From Ipomoea triloba (taxonomy: Eukaryota > Streptophyta > Magnoliopsida > Solanales > Convolvulaceae), in assembly GCF_003576645.1 (NCBI RefSeq), contig NC_044920.1, positions 15,970,120 to 16,034,119 of the forward strand: DNA of 64,000 nucleotides. Reading direction: 5' to 3'. A program made the position numbers and the translations under genes. Under the pieces are notes generated by a model. It saw only the letters and a list, made by a program, of their open reading frames with translations, searched no databases and was not told the origin of the DNA. Shown one piece after another: positions 1 through 10,724 of the stretch. Every line of letters starts with the position of its first letter. The first letter of the stretch is position 1.

Positions 1-685
<685 letters not shown>

Positions 686-754
<69 letters not shown>
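686..754. repeat. (TA)n microsatellite, right flank of MITE
   Basis: TA repeat with two TAC interruptions directly follows the right terminal inverted repeat. Confidence 0.9.
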
Positions 755-756
<2 letters not shown>

Positions 757-1151
757 GGTTCAAATGCGATTGGGGTGCTTAGATGCGGTTGTGCGGTGAG
801 AGGAGAGTCGTCATTGATCTTGCCGAAATCAATGTTCAGGATTAACAACATTTAAAAAAACACGGTGACAATTTGGTCATTTCCTTATGGGTCAAACTTA
901 AGGTGCATGATTTTTCTTTTTAAGGTTCGTGGTTTTGAGCTTAAGGTGCGTTAGTTGTTGAAACTTAAGTGCGCTGGTCTAAAGCTTTAGGTGCGTGGTT
1001 TTCGTTTTTAAGATGAGTGTTTTCTTTCTTAAGGTGCATGCTTTTTGTGCTTAAGTTCTGTGATTTTAAGCTTAATATGTGTTAGTTGTTGAAACTTAAG
1101 TACGTCGGTCTAAAGCTTTAGATGCGTGATTTTTCTTCTTAAGGTGCATGA
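755..1151. repeat. Degenerate CTTAAGGTGCGT repeat region
   Basis: The phrase TTAAGGTGCRT, followed by T-rich spacers, recurs many times, and a longer GTTGTTGAAACTTAAG unit occurs at about 953 and 1085. The same motif resumes at 2831 after the solo LTR and again at 5920-6080, so these are pieces of one repeat interrupted by insertions. No coding potential seen. Confidence 0.7.
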
Positions 1152-2825
1152 TGTTAGGAACATATTGTAATAGGTTTTGATGATACCAAATGTAATTTTC
1201 AATCCCCTAAGTCTCAATAGATAGGAAATACATGTAAGTTTGACAAGTAAACTAAAAGCGAAAATACAACCGGGTAATTGAGCTCAACTCGGAAAATATT
1301 TAAGCTTAAGGTAAACTTGTTTGAACATCTTAGAAGTTTCGTGTTGTAAGCTCATAGATAGATCAGAAGAAGGCACGAAACATCACTGGAGGAATAAGGG
1401 TCTGCGAGACATCAACTAAGTCTCGAGACATAAGCAGAGTTCGAGAGATGGAATCTCTCGAGACATCAATCCAGTTCGAGACATGGGATCGAGACATCAA
1501 GTAGTCGAGACATCAACATCGGTCTCGATGAACTGGTACTTCTCCAAAAGAACTGAATGGCAGTTAACATGCATGGATGAAGTAATCTGAGTTTGGAGAA
1601 GAAGATTATCATGGAGATAAAATATTAAGGAGGTGCCAAAAGAATCTTATGGGAACAGAAAACAGCCGGTAGTGGATGCCACGTCAGAATTCCACAACAA
1701 ACGAATAGAAAGTGCACAAATCCAAGGTCGGTCTTATTCCCTAAAACAAGGATCAATGGGAATATAAAAAGAGTAACTTCTGACCAAAAGAAGTAAGTGG
1801 AGCTTGGACTCAAGATAGTGGAATATGGGATATTCACTACAAGACAAAAGGCTCAAGTTACATGACCATTACTCCGTGAAACATGCTAAAAATATGCAAG
1901 TCCCATAATCAGCATGGGAGACAGATTTCAAACGGAATAATTTTCCCTCCAACGGAATTATTCCTCGACTCTCATATATAAGGACATGAAGACACAAGCT
2001 GAACGGTTGGTCGAAAAATTGAAAAGGTTTGAGAATTCTAAACTATCATAAGAGGTGTCTAATTCAAACGTTCAAAGTGCCAGTGCTTTTTCCGGAATAT
2101 CATCCTTGATATTCACAAGTGCGATAAAACACATCTAAGTGTTTGAGAGAGTTTCATTGCTACAACAAATATATCTAGAAGGTGATCAAAGCTGCTCAAC
2201 AAAGAAGATTATCCAACGATAGCTCTTGATCAGATTGGAGATTGTTACAACCAACTTGTGACAACCGGAACAACCTTGCTTTGGAGAAGGCAAGAAGAGG
2301 CGGAGTAACCTGGGAGCTGTCTTGTGAAGATCCTGAGGCTTGATGCGGGCTTGGTGATCAAAGCTCAAGTGCTCGAGAGGTGGAGTAACAAGAACCGGGG
2401 CAAAAAACCTGAGGCTTGAGGCGGGCTTCGTGATCAAAGCTCAAGCGCTCGATATTGTACTAAAATGGGAAGTTTTAGTGCAATCCTTCTAGGGAGTTTC
2501 TAGAAGAAGAGTGGACGTAGGCGGGTTGGCCAAACCACTTAAAAATCTCTCTCCCATTTACTTTCTGCTTTTATCTCTCGCTAACCTATCTCTCGAACTG
2601 CACTGCATATAATCACACCTCTCGAACTAACTCAAACTCGTGCTAATTAAAAGGGGATAACTTTTCCGCTGCGCATAAAAATTTGTCTTCATCTTGTGAG
2701 GTGTTGGACCTAAACATCCTAAGTCCAATACACACGAGAGGTCGAAAAGATTTGCAAAATCTTATACAAGTCTATTCACCCACCCCCCCCCTCTAGACTT
2801 GTACCCCATCCCCTTGGGACCAACA
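1152..2825 (+). mobile_element. Solo LTR (Ty1-copia-like), 1674 bp
   Basis: The unit starts TGTTAGGAAC, ends CCTTGGGACCAACA, and is flanked on both sides by CATGA (1147-1151 and 2826-2830), a perfect 5-bp target duplication. No primer-binding site, polypurine tract or gag-pol lies beside it, so it is a solo LTR left by LTR-LTR recombination. A TATA-like box lies at 1975-1983. The pyrimidine-rich end with a run of C followed by CTCTAGACTTG is typical of copia/Sirevirus-like LTRs; the lineage is inference. It has inserted into the CTTAAGGTGCGT repeat. Confidence 0.85.
1975..1983 (+). promoter_or_regulatory. TATA box of solo LTR
   Basis: TATATAAGG lies about 820 bp into the LTR, a plausible core promoter separating U3 from R. 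Activity cannot be judged from sequence. Confidence 0.5.
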
Positions 2826-2830
2826 CATGA

Positions 2831-2906
2831 TTTGTGTGCTTAAGGTGCGTCAGTTGTTGAAACTTAAGGTGCAAAGGTGCGTGGTTTTTTTTTTTTTTTT
2901 TTTTTT
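2831..2906. repeat. Resumed CTTAAGGTGC repeat and poly-T
   Basis: The motif interrupted by the solo LTR continues here and ends in a poly-T run of about 22. The join from this poly-T into the next block is abrupt and probably marks an assembly switch. Confidence 0.6.
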
Positions 2907-4534
2907 GACAAGAAAGAGAAAGGAAATTCAAAGAAACAAGTATTGAATTAGAAAATGAAGAGAATGGTTACCACCCTTTTTGAGAAGGGGATCTTTACAA
3001 CCTTGATCTTGAAAATCCAATCTTCTCTCTTGCCTTGATCTATTCTAAAACTTATGGAAAGAAAGGAATTTTCTCCCAAGAGGGGAGAAAACCTCGAAAT
3101 CTATTCTACCCTATTATATCAATTTTCTGATCTAGTCTCTCCTCCTTTGGTTTAGGGCAAAAGGATTTATATAGGTGACAAAAAGGGACAAATTCCCAAA
3201 ATTGCCCTTGGCCCGACCACGCTTGCTCACACGCGTGAGTGCGTGGTGGCTCTCTGGAATATTCCACGCTCAGCCACACGCGTGTGAGGCTGCGTGGGAC
3301 GCTACTGCATTTCGGCTTGTTTTGTTTTTGCTCTATTTTAGCTTCAAATCCCTCTCCAACCTGTGAAATACTTCAAAACTCTTTCTAGAAATGTTGTTAG
3401 AAGATTTTAATCGCATTTGAGCTAAAATGCATGCAATTGTTGTAATTGGATGCTAAAACGATGCGCTTTTAATCTAATAAAGACCCCTTATAAGTGCTAT
3501 CCTTGGTGCTTATCAAAGTTTCCACACTTAAACCTTGCTTGTCCTCAAGCAAGCATACTTTCCTAAACACTAATCATATAAGCACTAAGGATAGTTCTTT
3601 CTCTCACGGTTAATCGATCAAGTGATGTGTAGGTGTTCGGAGTTGAGCGGGTGAAATCCCCTACACTATCTACCAAGACTGCTAAACTTGTGCCAACCCA
3701 AATGTGAAAAAAATGCTAAGGAAGTCAAGGTCTCGAGCCGATCCGACTGTGGACCGATGCTCACCCTTAGCCAATTTCCACCTAACGCCAAAGCCTCTTT
3801 ACATTATATAAGTGAGGGCAGGGACATGGACCGCTCATCGCCATGGCTTGGGCGATCACTCTATTTTCTTGCTTCCTAGGATAACGTCATCAGGCTACCC
3901 GATTCACATGGAGATCCATGCTTTTTCGAAGACAGTGGCAATGGGTGCCTGAATCCTAGCGAAGTGGCTCACCTCCTCTCTATTTTTCTCATCTTTCAAG
4001 ATCTTTTCGGGGTAACCGACTTCACATGGAGATCCATGCTTTTTCGAATACAGTGCAATGGTTACCCCTTATCCAGACAAGATGGCTCACCTCGCTTTTA
4101 TCTCAAGGAATGGCCTTAAGCCTTTATTCACGTTTCACCATATCAACCCCTCATGCCTTTTTCTAGGGATTAGGGATTGTTTTCACTCAAAGCTCACTTA
4201 GGCTCTCCTTTTGCCCCATGTCCTGCTAAGATTAATTCAGTTTCCAGGTTTCGCTATGTTTATCTTTCTAAAACTCAAAGGATTCACACTCCCACTTCGA
4301 GAGATCCTTGACTGGGGTCCAAACAAAATACAAGGTGAAAGCATGCAAGCACTCATAAAAAATTTTCAATTTGGGTCGGAAAGTGCAAGTTGGTGTAAAG
4401 TGAAGCTTCCAAAGCATATTTTTTAAATATTTTTTTAAAAAATTTAAACTAATGCACCTTAAGCTTCTAATATACGCACCTTAAGCTGAATTAACATAAA
4501 TATGGCGAATATTGGTTGTGCTTTGGAATTGCAA
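2907..4534 (-). other. Inverted copy of 5995-7631 (probable misassembly)
   Basis: This block is the reverse complement, with small indels, of the gypsy 3' region and LTR part at 5995-7631. It includes the repeated 'gatctccatg' segments and the CACACGCGTGTG palindrome. It begins right after a poly-T and ends at a 25-N gap whose far side continues the same palindrome (GCAATTCCAAAGC on both sides, inverted). The differences from the direct copy are mostly single-base indels, as expected of unpolished long-read sequence. A real inverted duplication is possible but less likely. Confidence 0.7.
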
Positions 4535-4559
4535 NNNNNNNNNNNNNNNNNNNNNNNNN
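4535..4559. other. Assembly gap of 25 N
   Basis: Twenty-five Ns lie at the centre of a near-perfect inverted repeat, which makes the join unreliable. Confidence 0.99.
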
Positions 4560-5173
4560 TTTTTTTTTTTTTTTTTTTTTTGCAATTCCAAAGCACAACC
4601 AATATTCGCCATATTTATGTTAATTCAGCTTAAGGTGCGTATATTAGAAGCTTAAGGTGCATTAGTTTAAATTTTTTAAAAAAATATTTAAAAAATATGC
4701 TTTGGAAGCTTCACTTTACACCAACTTGCACTTTCCGACCCAAATTGAAAATTTTTTATGAGTGCTTGCATGCTTTCACCTTGTATTTTGTTTGGACCCC
4801 AGTCAAGGATCTCTCGAAGTGGGAGTGTGAATCCTTTGAGTTTTAGAAAGATAAACATAGCGAAACCTGGAAACTGAATTAATCTTAGCAGGACATGGGG
4901 CAAAAGGAGAGCCTAAGTGAGCTTTGAGTGAAAACAATCCCTAATCCCTAGAAAAAGGCATGAGGGGTTGATATGGTGAAACGTGAATAAAGGCTTAAGG
5001 CCATTCCTTGAGATAAAAGCGAGGTGAGCCATCTTGTCTGGATAAGGGGTAACCATTGCACTGTATTCGAAAAAGCATGGATCTCCATGTGAAGTCGGTT
5101 ACCCCGAAAAGATCTTGAAAGATGAGAAAATAGAGAGGAGGTGAGCCACTTCGCTAGGATTCAGGCACCCATT
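4560..5173 (+). other. Duplicate of 5973-6594 at contig edge
   Basis: The poly-T start and everything to 5173 repeat 5973-6594 almost exactly. The segment stops at a single N at 5174 in mid-sentence of the repeat. It is best read as a small overlapping contig. Confidence 0.75.
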
Positions 5174-5914
5174 NGCTTTTTCCGGAATATCATCCTTGAT
5201 ATTCACAAGTGCGATAAAACACATCTAAGTGTTTGAGAGAGTTTCATTGCTACAACAAATATATCTAGAAGGTGATCAAAGCTGCTCAACAAAGAAGATT
5301 ATCCAACGATAGCTCTTGATCAGATTGGAGATTTGTTACAACCAACTTGTGACAACCGAACAACCTTGCTTTGGAGAAGGCAAGAAGAGGCGGAGTAACC
5401 TGGGAGCTGTCTTGTGAAGATCCTGAGGCTTGATGCGGGCTTGGTGATCAAAGCTCAAGTGCTCGAGAGGTGGAGTAACAAGAACCGGGGCAAAAAACCT
5501 GAGGCTTGAGGCGGGCTTCGTGATCAAAGCTCAAGCGCTCGATATTGTACTAAAATGGGAAGTTTTAGTGCAATCCTTCTAGGGAGTTTCTAGAAGAAGA
5601 GTGGACGTAGGCGGGTTGGCCAAACCACTTAAAAATCTCTCTCCATTTACTTTCTGCTTTTATCTCTCGCTAACCTATCTCTCGAACTGCACTGCATATA
5701 ATCACACCCTCTCGAACTAACTCAAACTCGTGCTAATTAAAAGGGGATAAACTTTTCCGCTGCGCATAAAAATTTGTCTTCATCTTGTGAGGTGTTGGAC
5801 CTAAACATCCTAAGTCCAATAACACAGAGGGTCGAAAAGATTTGCAAAATCTTATACAAGTCTATTCACCCACCCCCCCCCTCTAGACTTGTACCCATCC
5901 CCTTGGGACCAACA
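5174..5914 (+). other. Single-N join, then duplicate of solo-LTR 3' half
   Basis: After the N, sequence restarts at the position equivalent to 2085 in the solo LTR and follows it to its ACA end, followed by the same CATGA duplication at 5915-5919. A contig overlapping the first one explains this; the true locus probably runs 1-2884 straight into about 5970. Confidence 0.8.
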
Positions 5915-5919
5915 CATGA

Positions 5920-7014
5920 TTTGTGTGCTTAAGGTGCGTCAGTTGTTGAAACTTAAGGTGCAAAGGTGTGGTTTTTTTTTTTTTTTTTTTTTTTTGCAAT
6001 TCCAAAGCACAACCAATATTCGCCATATTTATGTTAATTCAGCTTAAGGTGCGTATATTAGAAGCTTAAGGTGCATTAGTTTAAATTTTTTAAAAAAATA
6101 TTTAAAAAATATGCTTTGGAAGCTTCACTTTACACCAACTTGCACTTTCCGACCCAAATTGAAAATTTTTTATGAGTGCTTGCATGCTTTCACCTTGTAT
6201 TTTGTTTGGACCCCAGTCAAGGATCTCTCGAAGTGGGAGTGTGAATCCTTTGAGTTTTAGAAAGATAAACATAGCGAAACCTGGAAACTGAATTAATCTT
6301 AGCAGGACATGGGGCAAAAGGAGAGCCTAAGTGAGCTTTGAGTGAAAACAATCCCTAATCCCTAGAAAAAGGCATGAGGGGTTGATATGGTGAAACGTGA
6401 ATAAAGGCTTAAGGCCATTCCTTGAGATAAAAGCGAGGTGAGCCATCTTGTCTGGATAAGGGGTAACCATTGCACTGTATTCGAAAAAGCATGGATCTCC
6501 ATGTGAAGTCGGTTACCCCGAAAAGATCTTGAAAGATGAGAAAATAGAGAGGAGGTGAGCCACTTCGCTAGGATTCAGGCACCCATTGCACTGTCTTCGA
6601 AAAAGCATGGATCTCCATGTGAAGTCGGGTAGCCTGATGACGTTATCCTAGGAAGCAAGAAAATAGAGTGATCGCCCAAGCCATGGCGATGAGCGGTCCA
6701 TGTCCCTGCCCTCACTTATATAATGTAAAGAGGCTTTGGCGTTAGGATGGAAATTGGCTAACGGGTGAGCATCGGTCCCACTAGTCGGATCGGCTCGAGA
6801 CCTTGACTTCCTTAGCATTTTTTTCACATTTGGTTGGCACAAGTTTAGCAGTCTTGGTAGATAGTGTAGGGGATTTCACCCGCTCAACTCCGAACACCTA
6901 CACATCACTTGATCGATTAACCGTGAGAGAAAGAACTATCCTTAGTGCTTATATGATTAGTGTTTAGGAAAGTATGCTTGCTTGAGGACAAGCAGGGTTT
7001 AAGTGTGGAAACTT
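5920..7014 (+). mobile_element. 3' untranslated part of an Athila/Tat-like Ty3-gypsy element
   Basis: After the CTTAAGGTGCG repeat and poly-T (5973-5995), this segment carries long untranslated sequence. It has two near-identical modules with GCATGGATCTCCATGTGAAG (about 6489-6508 and 6607-6626). It ends in a polypurine-like AAGTGTGGAAAC just before a TGATAAG LTR start. The phrase 'cttgaggacaagca...tttaagtgtgg...TGATAAG' is the usual 3' junction of Athila/Tat gypsy elements (family knowledge). No gag or pol frame is retained. The 71-72 residue frames here have no recognisable domain. Confidence 0.6.
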
Positions 7015-8319
7015 TGATAAGCACCAAGGATAGCACTTATAAGGGGTCTTTATTAGATTAAAAGCGCATCGTTTTAGCATCCAATTACAACAATTGCATG
7101 CATTTTAGCTCAAATGCGATTAAAATCTTCTAACAACATTTCTAGAAAGAGTTTTGAAGTATTTCACAGGTTGGAGAGGGATTTGAAGCTAAAACAGAGC
7201 AAAAGACAAACAAGCCGAAATGCAGTAGCGTCCCACGCAGCCTCACACGCGTGTGGCTGAGCGTGGAGTTATTCCAGAGAGCCACCACGCCACTCACACG
7301 CGTGTGTGCAAGCGTGGTCGGGCCAAGGGCAATTTTGGGAATTTGTCCCCTTTTTGTCACCTATATAAATTCCTTTTGCCCTAAAAGCCAAAGGAGGAGA
7401 GACTAGATCAGAAAATTGATATAATAGGGTAGAATAGATTTCGAGGGTTTTCTCCCCTCTTGGGAGAAAATTCCTTTCTTTCATAAGTTTTAGAATAGAT
7501 CAAGGGCAAGAGAGAAGATTGGATTTTCAAGATCAAGGTTGTAAAGATCCCCTTCTCAAAAGGGTGGTAACCATTCTCTTCATTTTCTAATTCAATACTT
7601 GTTTCTTTGAATTTTCCTTTCTCTTTCTTGTTTCTCTAGTATGATAGAGTAGATTAGATAGGGGATTGGTGGCCCCATGGTAGATCTATGTGGATGTTTA
7701 ATATTATTGCTTTGATTTGTGAATTGCTTGTTTATTGGATGTTGAACTCGTGTGGATGATGTTCTTCAAGCTTTGTGCCTTTTGTGGCCACATTAGGTAG
7801 CAAACCCAAAGGAAGTGAGTGTGTGCGCGATAGCGGCCACTCACGAGTCTAACTCACCCACATCTCCGCTCTTAGTCCGAAAGGACAAGATCCGAGAGGA
7901 GTGGTAGACAAAGTGTTCGATGAAATGCCCCAACCGAATGAGGATGTGGGAATCCAAAGTGTGACGCCACTTGGTAATGTGCCACGAACTCCCTAGTCTA
8001 TTCCACAACTTGCACTCGCAAAACCATCCTAAGATAAACCACATGGAAAAGCCTAAAGCCCCAATCTCCACTTTACTTTTATTTATTTTTACACAACCAC
8101 TATCAACCTTCCCCTTTTTACAAATGAATCTAACCCTTAGCACTCCCGTAACTCTTTCTCTTCAACCTCTTAAATGCCAACACAATAATTCAATTCCCAT
8201 TCGACATCCTTGAGAGACACGACACTCGGGGAGTCTTGACTCTTCGTTTTACCACTTCACCTTCACACTCACCATATACACAACATCACTACATAACCGC
8301 ACGAGAATATTTCCCCGCA
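7015..8319 (+). mobile_element. Athila/Tat-like gypsy LTR
   Basis: The LTR starts TGATAAGCACC just after a polypurine tract, has a TATA box at 7372-7380, and shows the CTTGAGAGACACGACACTCG phrase (about 8209-8228) near its end, as in Athila-group LTRs. It shares GATCCGAGAG and GACAANGTGTTNGATGAAATG (7889-7929) with the LTR at 33332. The 3' boundary is uncertain and no PBS or target duplication was found, so the element is truncated or its end is misplaced. Confidence 0.5.
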
Positions 8320-8438
8320 CCTAAATCCATAAATATTTTAAATGTTAGTTTTTTGTTGTGTTTTAAGAAGATTTACATTTGGCAGGGTTTTAGTATATTT
8401 AGAAAGTAAATATGACACATAAGACAAATTACAATGTT

Positions 8439-8528
8439 TTTTGGGTGTAACCCAGGGTCTTCACCATCGAATACAGTGATTAACCCCTCGCTGGATTGCA
8501 GGCACCTCTATTGGATCGGATAACTGGA
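8439..8528. mobile_element. 90-bp retroposon with 16-bp target duplication
   Basis: GACAAATTACAATGTT occurs at 8423-8438 and again at 8529-8544, exactly flanking a 90-bp insert that starts with a T-run. Long target duplications of this kind mark LINE-mediated (SINE-like) insertion. The insert resembles in part the one at 21701-21834 in an ADH intron. Confidence 0.65.
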
Positions 8529-8589
8529 GACAAATTACAATGTTGCTTGCTTAAAAGTGTGACATAATTCTCCATAAACAAACTGTCTC

Positions 8590-8800
8590 TCCCCTTAATA
8601 AATTAAAAAATTTCACTTTTTGCCGTATATTAAAAGTTATGAATTTAATATCGTAAATATATCATTTATTTTCAATTTCAGTCACTCTGATCAAATTGCT
8701 GGCTAAAAACAACCAGAAAATTTCAATGAGTACGGAAATTTAGTAATTTGCTTATCCTCTTATCTTTATTTTCCATTCACTTCTTCATCGCGCTGCTCTT
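8590..8800. repeat. Left arm of ~200-bp inverted repeat
   Basis: This arm (containing TTTCAGTCACTCTGATCAAA and TTAGTAATTTGCTTATCCTC) is homologous to the reverse complement of 15545-15758, with many substitutions. The pair encloses 6.7 kb including a copia element and a short open frame, so they may be the terminal inverted repeats of a Mutator-like carrier element. No flanking target duplication was found. Confidence 0.6.
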
Positions 8801-9064
8801 CGGCACCCAAGTGCATTATAACGTAATTGTAGAAGGAAGAATCGTCATATTGTGAATAATATCATATTGTGATGATTAAGTAGAAAGTGCCTACTAAATC
8901 ATATTGTGAGGGCATCTACTTGACTAAGCATAGAATGCTAGAAAAGGTGCCTACTAAATCATGAAGCCACACCCTGAGTCTGGGGGTGTCTGGTGCCTCA
9001 TCTTTTGGTGATGCCGACGAAGCAGTACTGGAATTCAAAAGAAAGAAGATATTTAGGAATGAAG

Positions 9065-9170
9065 TGTTGGGAAACATTTAAACCTCCCAAGTCGGCCTAC
9101 CTCAAATCTGTACGTTTAAGAAGTACACCATTCTTCTTTCGTTTCGAACACACAACTACAAAAACTAACA
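9065..9170 (+). repeat. 5' LTR, internally deleted
   Basis: The first ~18 bp match the start of the 3' LTR and the last ~75 bp match its end. About 600 bp in between, including the TATA region, are missing. No TGGTATCAGAGC-type primer site follows it. Confidence 0.85.
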
Positions 9171-9175
9171 ATTAA

Positions 9176-10675
9176 AAGCATTTATTCAAGAACAAAGCAA
9201 TTTCGAAGCCAGCCAAATCTGATGTCACCATTATTGAACCTCTTACTGGTGGACATAATTATAGGAGGTGGTCAGCGAAGATCATCATGCTTCTGGAGGC
9301 TCAAGATGTCGACTTTGTTGTTTACGCTGATCCTGCAACTTATAAGCCATCAACTAACTCGACTTCTACGCAAATTGAAAAGCAAGATTTACTAGTCACT
9401 ATTCTGGATGACACTCCTACTCCAAAGAAACCTACAACAAAGTCTTCTATTGTAACTCCACAAGTTAGTGCAAAATTCGAAAAGGACAATAAGACCGCTC
9501 GAGCAATAATCCTACAACGAATGACTAACTCACTATTTGATACGTTTTCTGGCCATAAGTCTGCCAAAATTATTTGGGACTTATTGCACCAGAAGTATGG
9601 CACTGACGATGCTGAAAGAAGCAAATACGTAGTGGGGCGTTGGATGAACTTCAAAATGACCAACTCTAAATCCATAGTTGAACAGGTACATGAATATGCA
9701 AATTTGGTTGTATATATGACAACTGAAGGAGCTGAGGTAAACGATGTCTTCTTGTCTGGTGCCGTTATTGAGAAACTATTAGACTCCTGGTTAGACTTCA
9801 AGAACAGAATGAAGCACGAAAGGCACAACTACACACTGCAGCATCTGGTCAATAGTCTGAACATAGAAGACGAAAATCGCTTAATGCTCAAGTCAGCAAC
9901 TTTTGCTAATAATGTAAAAGCTAACGTTGTTGAGACTAGTGTCGGCTTTGATTGGCAAAAAACGGGTAATCAAAATAAAACCCATAAACGGAACTCCAAA
10001 ACCAACAACAACAACAATCGATTCAAGAATGGCAAAATACAGAAGAAATGAACAGGTAGTGGATGCTTTGTTTGTGGGAAACAATGCCATTGTGCGGCAC
10101 AATGCTACTATCGTAAAGGGGTCATTCAAAACACAAAAAAGTCATATAATGGAGAGCTTAAAAACCAAGCTCACCTACTAGAAAACATGGAGAATATAGA
10201 AGTAGTAGAAGCCGTAATAACAGAACCCAATATCGTTAAAGATCCAGAAGAGTGGGTTGTGGACATAGGAGTATCTAGCCATTTTTGTAACAACAATTAT
10301 ATGTTTAAGGTGTTTGAACCTATTATCAAAGGAGAACAAGTGTTCATGGGCAACTCTAGTATCTCCCAGGTAAGTGGTAGAGGGACAATAGAACTCATGT
10401 TATATTCTGGGAAACAATTAATGTTGAAAAATGTGTTGTATGTCCCTTCTCTCCGTAGAAACTTAATTTTTGGAGCCTTGTTGAATAGGGTCGGGATTAA
10501 GATAGTGTTTGAGTTTGACCGCCTAGTCATGACTCGTTGTGGAAAATTTCTTGGGAAGGGATATTTACGTGGAAGACTTTTTGTGTTCAATGTGTCTGTA
10601 ATTAAACCTCCCCCTATAGTTGAGGGTCCTCCCCTGACCATTTATGATTTCATTCCAAATTGGCCCAAGGAATAA
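9176..10675 (+). pseudogene. copia gag and protease (broken)
   Basis: One reading frame is open from 9176 to 10675 except for a TGA at 10049-10051. The N-terminal part is a copia gag domain. Its initiator has been lost upstream, because coding resemblance begins before the first ATG at 9287. Right after the TGA comes a CX2CX4HX4C zinc knuckle (about 10066-10107). The protease follows, where the usual D-S/T-G active-site triad reads D-I-G (about 10261-10269), so it is probably inactive. The frame stops before the integrase. Confidence 0.8.
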
Positions 10676-10724
10676 TAATAATGCTTATTCTTCTACTTAA
10701 TTATATCACTATCTCAGTTAATAT

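Noticed and set aside
4211..6317. The same 71-residue frame at 4211-4426, 4688-4903 and 6102-6317
   Set aside because: Identical because the DNA is present three times at assembly joins. No domain, lies in the untranslated 3' part of a gypsy element.
7889..7930. Val-Phe-Asp-Glu-Met-Pro reading that recalls a PPR motif
   Set aside because: It lies inside an LTR, occurs once, and is shared with another LTR in non-coding context; no PPR array.
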